In this document: positions 19,481 through 27,074 of the stretch, piece after piece
How the letters are laid out: each line of letters opens with the position of its first letter
Numbering within the stretch: the stretch's first letter is position 1
From: Phoronis australis
Taxonomy: Eukaryota; Phoronida; Phoronidae
NCBI GenBank assembly: GCA_002633005.1
Contig: NMRA01000195.1
Span: 199,485 to 226,558 of the forward strand
Direction: 5' to 3'
DNA length: 27,074 nucleotides
Program-made: the position numbers and the translations under genes
Notes under the pieces: generated by a model
Seen by the model: the letters and a program-made list of their open reading frames with translations, nothing else
Databases searched by the model: none
What the model was told of the DNA's origin: nothing

Positions 19481-20020
19481 TTCTTTATTTCTTCGACGAT
19501 TTTCCGTTTTTTAATCGTACTATGACAAAAAGGATGTAGGTAAAATGCATAGCATAGGCGTTCATTTCTCACTTCCCCTTGCAGTACGTCCGGCTATCCT
19601 ACAGTATCCCTCCCATGTCAAATCACTAGAGGAAGTCCACGCCACATCCTTAATCTAAAATATGCTGCGGGTACCAACAAGAATGTCTACCAATCTCCAA
19701 CATAATTTTTATCGACTTTCGAATTCACACCTACGTTTTTCAGCGCCCAACGGAGAGCACTCTTGTGAATGAGTGTAAGGAACTCGTGCATTGCAGTTAC
19801 GTGATCCTCGTACTCTGGTTAGGCCACAACTCGCCAGGACTTAAATGTAAACATAGACGGCTAAGCCCACGAGCCCGTTGGAATATTTTCATGTCTTCGC
19901 TTGCTTCAAGTATCCAATGTCGACCCATTTAAACATGCCTCGACTACTGCGTCGTGGAATGTTTTCTCCAATTTGGTTCAGAAATGTGGTCATTTTGTAA
20001 CACTTCCCGTTTCATTTCAG
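19481..20020. other. No recognised gene
   Basis: Nothing beyond chance ORFs was noticed. Confidence 0.4.
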
Positions 20021-20075
20021 GCAGATATGAAAATGCTACTGGAGATTCTAATTGGCGCAACAATTATGACTTATC
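20021..20075 (+). CDS. Possible small internal exon
   Basis: A strong acceptor (CACTTCCCGTTTCATTTCAG ending at 20020) and a consensus donor GTAAGT at 20076 bracket 55 bases. Two frames are open. One reads RYENATGDSNWRNNYDL, which looks protein-like and contains an N-glycosylation site (NAT). The other reads ADMKMLLEILIGATIMTY. No family is recognised. Confidence 0.2.
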
Positions 20076-20406
20076 GTAAGTTCTTTAATGTAGTGGCATG
20101 ATGGTTTGCATAGCGCTTTATGTTGACATGACACGTCTGTTATGAATCAGCGACCGGCTTTGTTCGTGACAAGTCCAGTAACAGAGCCACGTTGTCAGTA
20201 TTTAGGCGATGACTTTATCAGCGCGCAGAATGAGAACTCCAAGTTTAGCAATCCAACCTTGGCATTTCTCAGGTAGAGAGTTACTGATAAAACGATAGCC
20301 GTCAGTCTGTAAATATCTGTTTCTGAAATATATATATCCAACATCACTGAGATTAGGAGAAGCGTTGGTGAGAGTGACTCACCTTCAGCACTTGTTACAA
20401 CAACAA

Positions 20407-20433
20407 TTCCTGTTTTTGAGAAAAAAACAGGAA
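20407..20433. repeat. Perfect 11-bp hairpin
   Basis: TTCCTGTTTTT (20407-20417) and AAAAACAGGAA (20423-20433) around a 5-base loop. A second hairpin, TCTGGTAG (20591-20598) with CTACCAGA (20610-20617), lies 160 bases on, with an ATATAC microsatellite between them. Confidence 0.75.
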
Positions 20434-20511
20434 CACAAGTGTAAATCGTGCTGTTTGTAGCATGTTAGGTTGACATGGAATTACTGTACCGTTTATTGTG
20501 CATACATATAG

Positions 20512-20536
20512 ATATACATATACATATACATATACA
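20512..20536. repeat. (ATATAC)n microsatellite
   Basis: About four copies of the hexamer ATATAC. Confidence 0.9.
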
Positions 20537-20617
20537 TGGTTTAATTTGTTGATCAAGAATATTAAAATCAAACATACATGTAGCCTAGGCTCTGGTAGCA
20601 AGTTAAAGACTACCAGA

Positions 20618-21835
20618 ACTAACAGTCATTAACCTCCAAGAATGAATAATGTAATTCAATTTGATTTTATTAAAATAAAATACCAGGCCGGTAATTGAAG
20701 GTAAAAGTGATTTGAATATCATATATGCTTTCTTGACGTTAATAATTCTTACATCTATTCCATGTACATTGTATTAGGTTTCAAATATCAGTCCGGACCA
20801 AGTTGAATTTTAAAATTGAAGCACCGAGTTCGTTCATACAAAGCATAACCAGGAAAAATAACCTGTCTCGTTTCAGGTCTTAATCTCAATTATCTGGGCA
20901 GAACAAGCACAGTTATTATGTTCCTTTAGGGGCCTCGTTCATCCGAGAGAAAAAAGGGTGAGGGTAAATTCTAACCTGCAATCACCAACAATAGCAACCT
21001 CGCCCTATTCCAAGGTCTCATTGGCTCTCTCTCAAGTACCATTTTGTGATGTTTCAAATTGTCGCCTGTGTGTTTACAAGGCATTTGAACTTCGAGGGAA
21101 ATTAAGGCCTTGCGAGGGGAACTTCGGGTGATTTGCAATATTTGTGAGAGTATAAAATGTTCCATAATCGGCCCCAAAATCAAGGGATTGAAGGCTCCAT
21201 CCTTTTTGGAAACAAAAGCATCATTTTTCACCCCGTAGTCCTGAAAACAGAGCCTGGCTAGCCGAAGATTCACCGCTCATTTCTATGATCCCCTTCAACC
21301 GACAGGAGACAAAATGTGATCGAAAACATTTATAATTTTTACAGGTATTTGGAAATATCTTCCTTTCTCACACCGTATGCAAACGAGCCAACGGTTCAAA
21401 ATCTCAACGCCCTTGGGGATTGTAATCTGATGTACTTTTAATCGAAGTTCGAGCAACACGGATCAGAGCTCTGCCGATTAACCATTAATATGGAGCTTTT
21501 GTAGTGAGCCTCGTTTTGGAGCGCGTTAATTGTTTTCTGCGTGAATTAGCCGTATATGAAACTTTTGACAATGCTGTCGGTTAATCTGAACAGCAATTAG
21601 AAGTATCTCCCATGAAACTTACCTCAGCCTTAAAGATGATTTCAAAAAAGTATGCTCATTTAACACAGCGCAGACTATATGATGTTTTTTGAACTTCACA
21701 GATGGTCTCACTAGATAGTATACATGTGCGGATCACTCATCCATTCTGGGTACTAAGTCAACTGTCGACTTTACCGTGATTTTTTGCAGAAACTTAAATA
21801 ATAAGTTTTGGTGTTTATTTTTTCGAATGTTGCAG
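20618..21835. other. No recognised gene; open frames on both strands near 20875-21273
   Basis: The + frame from a TTTCAG acceptor at 20874 stays open for 84 codons (to TGA near 21128). The minus strand has a 100-codon ORF (20971-21273). They overlap and neither shows a known motif. At most one can be real, and both may be chance in a less AT-rich patch. Confidence 0.3.
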
Positions 21836-21940
21836 AGATCACAGACTCATCTTTTGTAATCAATGTTGATAACCCATTCGCGATCCACTCGCCAAATGGA
21901 AGAAAATCTACTACTCGAAGCACAACTTCACGCCCCCCAG
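21836..21940 (+). CDS. Possible internal exon, phase 1-1, extracellular-linker-like
   Basis: The acceptor TTTCGAATGTTGCAG ends at 21835 and the donor is CAG|GTAGGT at 21940/21941. Of the three frames, only one is open: ITDSSFVINVDNPFAIHSPN followed by GRKSTTRSTTSRPP. The exon has 105 bases and begins and ends in phase 1, the symmetric class typical of shuffled extracellular modules. The Ser/Thr/Pro-rich end would suit a linker. No domain or neighbouring exon is recognised, so the gene is unproven. Confidence 0.3.
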
Positions 21941-23187
21941 GTAGGTGCAAAAAGGTTCTAGACGTCAATTTGTGAAAAAAACAAGGTCATTTGCATTGTA
22001 AGAAGATTAAAGTTACGGGCCATTTCGTAACTGATGCGAGTTTGCAAGTTCAGTTTAAAAAGCTATTTCCAAACATTATTGATGCGATGCAACTTTCTCT
22101 CAGCTGTATGTTTGTGACGGTTATCAGAATGATCAGTCAATTGCTTGCAAATGAAAGGTAAACATAACTTACTATAAATGGGCACAATACTGCAATTTTT
22201 ATACCTGAAAAAGCAACATGTTCTGATGGCAGAGCATGTACCTCTAAAACTGTACGCAAAACAATGACTTACGGTTGCCACTTCGCCATTGTTGGTCAGT
22301 TGTTTTACCAAGTATTATTACATTTGGGCACATCACGGTCCAAAATAGTCTCCACAGTTTATCCCATTGAGAAGCAAGTGCATGCATATTATCAGAGATT
22401 GTGCATTTCTTTCTCATGTGAGATCTAATAACTTTTCACAAATGTTTGTGTGGGTTTTTAGACCAATTCGATGAGCCCTAAGCAACAGTTCATGAAACGG
22501 ATTGAAGTTTATTCATGTTGTGCATGTACGAAACGCTGAGGGGCGCTTGTAGTAACATACTTCGGGGATTTGATGTCTTTAAAAGATAGTTTTTGAAACA
22601 TTGAGGCCTGGTCAAGTACTTGTTTTCACCTTTGGCATAAGTACATGTTTTCTTGTTTAATTTGATAAATGTGGCACATAAAGACATGGTAAACTTTTAT
22701 TCCTGACCTAGGCCTGATTTTCATTTAAAACATTTATAAAACCGGATTACCTTTCGTCCAATGCCACTGTGCGGCTAATGCGTTCGCTATGTGCCAAAGG
22801 GGCTTTAATTTTGTCTTTGGTCTGTTAACCTACATGAAAAAAGGCTAATCCTCGTCAAAAGGTTTGGAGCAAAGTTACAAATTTGATTGCGCACTCTATT
22901 AAACCGACATGTGTACAAAACACAAACAAACTCCTGCACGATTATAATGTCCTGATGAGAAATGAAACAAAAGCTCTCTGGAACTCACCACTACATGTAT
23001 ATAGCACAACTGCATGTTGTCTATTACATGTATTTGCCATCCTTACGGGTATGACTACAATCAGTCAACGTGTGTGGACCAGGTAGTGCAGCACACGTGG
23101 CTCCGAATGTTGCAGCACAGTAGCTTTCTTGTTACGTTTACATAACTCACATCGCTTTGTCCTTTAGTCCCAACTCCGTTATCACTG
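21941..23187. other. No recognised gene
   Basis: No coding signal beyond chance ORFs (22063-22311 minus, 22490-22687 minus, 22883-23086 plus). Confidence 0.45.
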
Positions 23188-23217
23188 TAACCAGGAAGAG
23201 ATAACCAGGAAGGGACA
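23188..23217. repeat. 14-bp direct repeat, shared with 1288-1313
   Basis: TAACCAGGAAGAGA is followed directly by TAACCAGGAAGGGA (23188-23215), two copies differing at one base. The 26 bases at 23192-23217 are identical to 1288-1313. Each unit contains CAGGAAG, the core recognised by ETS-family factors, though repeat membership is the simpler explanation. Confidence 0.8.
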
Positions 23218-23466
23218 GCTGTTTTAGCGCATTTTAACGGATAGTGATTTCAAAAGTAAATGTTAAAGTCGTCTGGAATCCATGCATTGTGTTCGAAAGC
23301 TTAACTCTTTAGCTATAAAATGACACCACTTTGGTCCCCAAAGACTGCATATTAATGGCACTAGGATGCTTTGAATATGACTTGTTTTACCCTTAAAAAG
23401 ATGCCTCTTCCCAGGCATGTACTCGGGCATGATCCTCTTTTTTGAACCAACAGATGTCACTTATGT

Positions 23467-23526
23467 ATGCAAATGAGGCTCGCATCTACTACGTCATGTG
23501 ACGTCATACGACGTCACTGTACGACG
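23467..23526. promoter_or_regulatory. Octamer plus phased CRE-like cluster
   Basis: ATGCAAAT (23467-23474) is a perfect POU-factor octamer. ACGTCA then begins at 23491, 23501 and 23511, exactly 10 bases apart, with ACGACG at 23521. The middle one is a full palindromic TGACGTCA (23499-23506), the binding site of CREB/ATF factors. A 10-base spacing puts all sites on nearly the same face of the helix. No gene start is firmly recognised on either side, so which gene it would serve is unknown. A decayed 10-base satellite would give the same pattern. Confidence 0.4.
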
Positions 23527-23812
23527 CGAACACTCCGGTGCCTGTAGCGAATGACTTGAAACGCAGTTCTACCTGATTAGGCAGATCTAAGAAAATTAAG
23601 AACTCACACAAGTCAATGTTCAAAGAACATTGAATGCTTTCACATGAAAATACATTTAATTGTATTTGGATACGCTTGCATATGTGTAAGCGTGAACTTT
23701 GTCATTTTGCTTAAATCCAGATTTAGAAGCAGGTGTTAGTCAAGAAATTAGCTGCTCACGCCACGGGTGGCAGGTGTCGTGGCGTCCGAGTCGCCGGGAA
23801 GTCCGATCCATG

Positions 23813-23917
23813 CATGCGCAATTCGACGAACTAATGCTAGTCGCTGGTCAGCTCCGGTATGATTCATGCGCAATTCGAAGAACTAATGCTAGTCGCTGGT
23901 CGAGCTCCGCTATGTTT
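23813..23917 (+). repeat. 52/53-bp tandem duplication
   Basis: CATGCGCAATTCGACGAACT (23813) recurs as CATGCGCAATTCGAAGAACT (23865). Both continue AATGCTAGTCGCTGGTC and AGCTCCG. The copies differ at only a few bases, suggesting a fairly recent event. Confidence 0.9.
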
Positions 23918-24690
23918 CATTTGAGACGTGCGGCTTAACTCGAACCTATACCCGTGTTCTGGCTCCAAGATCGTTCTGTTTGACCCAGTTTCGGGAAAAG
24001 TTTATTTTAATACGGTCATTTCTTGAAGATTTTTTTGAAAGATATGATCCCGAAATCCTTGGCCTATAGAGCTGTTGAAACACAGCCACTGGTCCAGCTT
24101 CTGCCGCCGGGCGGCTGGGGAAAATGCTATGGAACGCGTGTCCCAATAATGCACACACTTCAACTCCTGCAGTTCGAGTTCTTTTCCCGTCAATCACTGT
24201 GCGCGGATTCTACGCGTGCAGCCAACACCTTATTTTTAACGTGGGTGCGTCACTGAGTCACGACGTGTCCAGCCTTTGCAGTATGTCAAGCAAACGATTC
24301 GGTTTAGAAGAACCTAAATTCATTGCACAATACTACTGGGAACTACAAGCATCAAGGAAATGCAAAGACAATCTTTCCAAATTTACAAGCAATGACTTGA
24401 ATTTCTTTTTCGGTCCGATCTACGGTTTGTAATTTTTTGAATTTCTTTAGTCTAGTTATTTAAAATTCAATACATTCATGAATATCACTGTTATCGCTTA
24501 GAGTCCTTGCTTGGGATATGGTGGTCTGATGATGGTTCGAATTTTTGCAAGTCCGTCCTTCAGCCTTCAACTAAGTTCAGTGACGCATCGCCATTTCTTA
24601 CAAGACAGTTCCTGTGCTGTGCACGAATGTTTTGTGTTTTTGAGGAATTTGAAATCTCGACCACCCCTCGTGGAGTAGTTGGCATTGTCA
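23918..24690. other. Overlapping unrecognised frames, no supported gene
   Basis: Several frames of 60-100 codons overlap on both strands here. The most protein-like is the 3' part of 24124-24432 (plus), which reads MSSKRFGLEEPKFIAQYYWE from 24285 after a CCTTTGCAG acceptor and ends at TAA 24430. No family is recognised. Confidence 0.3.
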
Positions 24691-24790
24691 TTTCGGAGGT
24701 GTATAGAGGGCGCAGCACTGAAATAACATGGGGGCTAAAGCCCCCTCAGCACCCTCGCAGTGCACCGCCTATGGACCACTGGAAAACTTG
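24690..24790. mobile_element. GGGGGC-TAAA-GCCCCC hairpin element fragment
   Basis: A perfect 6-bp hairpin (24730-24745) sits in GC-rich sequence (GTATAGAGGGCGCAGCACTG, CACCCTCGCAGTGCACCGCC) unlike its flanks. It resembles the element at 17695-17835 in style. The family is not identified. Confidence 0.4.
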
Positions 24791-24982
24791 AACTGAATAA
24801 AAGGAGAATGACACCCGATTTAATTAGTCTTTTTTGCCTTATTAATTGGTCTATATCCACATCGCCTCGCACACGGTGGACCTTATCTTGCCAAGAGGTG
24901 TCTCTTTAACCTGTGAGGAAGGTGAGAAACGACGCTAGCGACGTCAGTGGTTCATCTGCACTAAATGAGAGTGAATGCCGCT

Positions 24983-25182
24983 ATGTTGCGGTGCATCGTT
25001 CCCGCTTGTGCGAGCTATGCAGGTGCGAGGAAAGCGGGAGTATCGTTTTTTCGACTTCCTCGAGAGTCCGAAATGTTTAGGAAGTGGATCGCAGTAGTGA
25101 AGAATGAAAAATACGCTGTAAATAGCAAGTATGAGGCCGTGGAACATCTCCTTGTCTGTGGCCTGCAGTGGTCGACAGCCGC
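24983..25182 (+). CDS. THAP zinc-finger domain exon, zinc ligand altered
   Basis: From ATG 24983 the frame reads MLRCIVPACASY, then GVSFFRLPRES, then MFRKWIAVV and finally VCGLQW. This fits the THAP DNA-binding finger, C-x2-4-C-x35-53-C-x2-H. Cys are at codons 24992, 25007 and 25157 (49 residues between the second and third), with the FFRLP block and invariant Trp (25085). The fourth ligand is Gln (25166), not His, which should weaken zinc binding. ATG 24965 adds six residues, but THAP domains normally begin at the N-terminus, so 24983 is preferred. A GTGAGT donor at 25183 suggests a first exon; the frame otherwise stops at 25186. THAP domains occur in host regulators and in P-element and hAT/Harbinger-like transposases. 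No downstream exon was identified. Confidence 0.65.
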
Positions 25183-25386
25183 GTGAGTGCCTGACGAATC
25201 CCAGCTTGCCAAATAACTATCCCTACGTTCCTCTGTCTGAGCTTGTTCACAGCGCCTCTTTAGTATTTCTTCATGACTGTATTCCTGTTCGAACTGATAG
25301 CCTGTGAAACCTAAGTATCCACCTGCGAAGTCTTCGTCGGGACTGATGAGCTCTCGTCTAAGTCGCAGGGGATTGCGAGTTGCCAT
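25015..25386 (-). CDS. Unrecognised minus-strand ORF beside the THAP exon
   Basis: ATG at 25386 (context AACATGG, good for initiation) opens a 124-codon frame reading MATRNPLRLRRELISPDEDF, then GGYLGFTGYQFEQEYSHEEI and LKRRCEQAQTEERRDSYLAS. The first ~66 residues, down to about 25187, look protein-like (acidic, helical, balanced codons). The remainder is antisense to the THAP exon and is probably not coding. This protein-like part lies almost exactly in the block missing from the partner copy at 6.6 kb. No family is recognised. It may be a second ORF of the element or a host gene's first exon. Confidence 0.3.
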   Translation of the reverse strand: MATRNPLRLRRELISPDEDFAGGYLGFTGYQFEQEYSHEEILKRRCEQAQTEERRDSYLASWDSSGTHAAVDHCRPQTRRCSTASYLLFTAYFSFFTTAIHFLNISDSRGSRKNDTPAFLAPA

Positions 25387-25658
25387 GTTGACGTTTATCA
25401 CTGAGCGTTCTGTTTCAAATTGAATTATTCTCACCCTAACCAATACTTATATCAAACTGAAACAAAGTCTGTCTCATTAGATGCAATTTGTAATGCCTTT
25501 GGAGTGTTCCTGAGTGCAAACATGATTTGAGAAGCCAGCAATGAATAAATACCTGCGTTAAGTGCAATAAAACTAATTGACGGGACACCGAGGCCGTGTG
25601 AACTCATGCTAATTTAGTGTTAGATGGCAGAAACTGTTGTGAAACAACTCGATTTCCA

Positions 25659-26114
25659 TCCCACGGCCAGGTGTTAGGGAAATCTTTATTTATATTTACA
25701 TTATTCAAATAATGATTGTCAATGTACAGCTTCTGCCCTGACCATGCGCGCACCCAGGGGGGCTCGAACGAGCTAGGGCAAAGTGGCGAAGTGGACAAAA
25801 AGGTCCGCCTCTGGGAAACAAAAAGTCCGAGAAAATGAGACTAAAGTCCTCTAAATAAGCACAATCGCGCAGTTCACAGTGGTGCCCCGTTTTTTTAGCT
25901 CACCCGCTTTTTTGTTACCAAAAGGTCCATAACGTCAGAAATTCGAGTCCCCCCATATTGAAGGCTGGGTGTGAGCATGTTGACGGTGCTGTGGACAAAG
26001 CGGAATCGGAATTAGCGGCCCCGACGAGTAAGTAGATTTGCAGTTTCGTGGCTAATTCACCAACATAATCACGTGCACATTACTTTGGCTCACTAGTATA
26101 GTATTTTCCTGACT
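25659..26114. other. No recognised gene
   Basis: Mixed sequence with GC-rich patches (for example 25745-25775). No coding or repeat call is supported. Confidence 0.4.
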
Positions 26115-26740
26115 AGAAGTTTAGTTTCCAACTTTGGCTGGTTTATGTTCGTGATGTCTGATCAGTTTCCGAGCCACTGGTCGGGATAACGAGTGAATCC
26201 TGCCGGCCGCGACGGGCCTGACCGGGCTCCGAGCCACTGGCCAGAATAACGAGCGTTTTGGGTGGTTAGAACTCAAAAAATCGCAATTCTAAACAACACA
26301 GACTAGGTTTTCCTGTCTGTATCTCACGAAAAATACTTCGAATTTATCTCCGAAAAGACCCCAAACTCCTGCTACGGACCTTATTGGAATGCCGAGCCGT
26401 TGTAGGCTACGGCCGTGTCCAAATACCAATAAATCCGTAACAGCGAAATAAAAAATCAGTTTTTTTATACGAACTCGGTGTATTTTTAAGGGTTTTACAT
26501 CGAAGTTTGATGATTTATTGGTGTAAAACGATGAATTCAAGCGATAAGCTGACACCAGTAACCCGTGTTGTGAACTGCTGAACAGACTGCATGTGAAACC
26601 AATTCCGTCATTGGATAATTTCAAAACCTCAGTCTGCCGTCAGGTGTCAGGTAACGCAACCGCGCGTGCCGTTATGGAGTAGAACTATTCGATCTAAATT
26701 GATACAAATTAGGTTGTTTTTGGGTGGCATGCTCCTTTAA
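26115..26740 (+). repeat. Dispersed repeat family R1, copy 3
   Basis: The same element as 1437-2045, same orientation, very similar throughout. It includes two ~55-base GC-rich units at its left (CGGGATAACGAG, then GACGGGCCTGACCGGGCTCC), the block ACTTCGAATTTATCTCCGAA, and the AGGTTGTTTTTGGGTGGCAT end. The left edge also matches copy 2 (GGTTTATGTTCGTGATGTCT). The minus-strand frame 26289-26624 shares FGDKFEVFF with copy 1 but has no recognised function. Confidence 0.8.
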
Positions 26741-26767
26741 TACGCTCCGCAAAATTTTTGCTGTACA

Positions 26768-27074
26768 AACTTTCTCGAATTTTCGAAATACATTTATGAA
26801 TCGTTAAGTGCACATTTTCAAGAGCGCTTAGACGACCTATGCTGCAAAAACGGAGACCCTAACAACAATTGTCCTGGTCAGGGCCCTCAAATGGTAAACC
26901 ATACACTGATACCGAGTTTTCAAAGTTCTCTTGAGTTTTCTCTCTGATCAGTATTCGAAGTCTTTCCTTTTTGTCTTTCCCCATCCCCACACCTTTGTCG
27001 GTTGCCATGGTTTAACCCTGAGGCATGCAATTTTTTGGGGTGGCACTCGCCCTCCCCCCGCTTACTAAGGTCCT
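26768..27074 (-). repeat. Dispersed repeat family R2, minus-strand copy
   Basis: This is the reverse complement of 3725-4025. Read on the minus strand it shares, in order, a G-rich start, TTAAACCATGGCAACCGACA, GAGGGCCCTGACCAGGACAA, AATGTGCACTTAACGATTCA and GTATTTCGAAAA. It runs to the window edge and may continue beyond it. Confidence 0.7.
26859..27008 (-). CDS. 49-codon ORF in the R2 repeat
   Basis: ATG at 27008 lies in a strong initiation context (AACCATGGC) and opens a frame to TAG at 26859-26861. The peptide is MATDKGVGMGKDKKERLRIL, then REKTQENFENSVSVYGLPFE and GPDQDNCC: a basic, charged N-terminal half and an acidic end. In the other copy the start is GTG and stops close the frame, so the coding potential, if real, is kept only here. 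No family is recognised. Confidence 0.25.
   Translation of the reverse strand: MATDKGVGMGKDKKERLRILIREKTQENFENSVSVYGLPFEGPDQDNCC

Larger units (their letters stand above)
24826..25658 (+). repeat. THAP-exon element, intact-looking copy
   Basis: This is the direct-repeat partner of 6340-6978, with homology on both sides of the THAP-coding part. It is longer than the partner by ~190-215 bases around 25187-25400. The shared flanks mean that a segment larger than the exon was duplicated, as expected for a transposon or a segmental copy. Confidence 0.65.

Noticed and set aside
20971-21273. 100-codon minus-strand ORF
   Set aside because: No recognised motif, and it is overlapped by an equally long open frame on the + strand.
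24530-24550. GGTTCGAAT resembling a tRNA B box
   Set aside because: No A box, cloverleaf or acceptor stem can be built around it.

Overview
The window looks like non-repeat-masked genomic DNA from an animal, most likely a marine invertebrate. The signs are: coding sequence broken by a GT-AG intron, long AT-rich non-coding stretches, a (CA)n microsatellite, many TACATGTA palindromes, and several families of decayed dispersed repeats. An amphioxus- or hemichordate-like genome would fit, but this is inference from texture and the species cannot be named. Nothing bacterial is visible (no operons, no ribosome binding sites). Single N characters at 1436, 5494, 7600 and 15511 look like assembly gaps, and the one at 7600 sits on a near-perfect 217-bp duplication.

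The one host gene I recognise is the 3' end of a clan-2 cytochrome P450 on the + strand. It has a PERF-region exon (about 2597-2724), a 475-bp intron, and a haem-binding terminal exon (3200-3431), followed by AATAAA signals near 3660. The upstream exons, with about 330 residues of a normal P450, were not found in the first 2.6 kb.

The rest is mostly mobile-element debris. A ~0.6-0.8 kb repeat occurs three times in the same orientation (1437-2045, 7325-8150, 26115-26740). A THAP zinc-finger exon (24983-25182, with the last zinc ligand His changed to Gln) has an eroded direct-repeat partner at 6340-6978. A hAT-type transposase relic lies at 16467-16739. A ~300-bp repeat is present once on each strand (3725-4025 and 26768-27074), and the minus-strand copy keeps a 49-codon ORF. 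A fold-back pair with ~150-bp arms lies at 12504-12654 and 13330-13495. GC-rich hairpin elements lie near 14310-14400, 17700-17830 and 24690-24790, and there are short tandem duplications at 8209-8350, 16808-17100 and 23813-23917.

Possible regulatory or RNA-level structure includes three consecutive hairpins at 18029-18100, two of them resembling histone-mRNA 3' stem-loops. An octamer plus three ACGTCA half-sites spaced exactly 10 bp apart lies at 23467-23520, and a G-quadruplex motif at 15550-15573. A few exon-like open segments with good splice sites (11139-11214, 20021-20075, 21836-21940) and short ORFs (5652-5813, 5911-6090) are listed at low confidence. Most of the 60-100-codon ORFs in this window are of a length expected by chance at this base composition. 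I do not see a defence system, CRISPR array or gene cluster.
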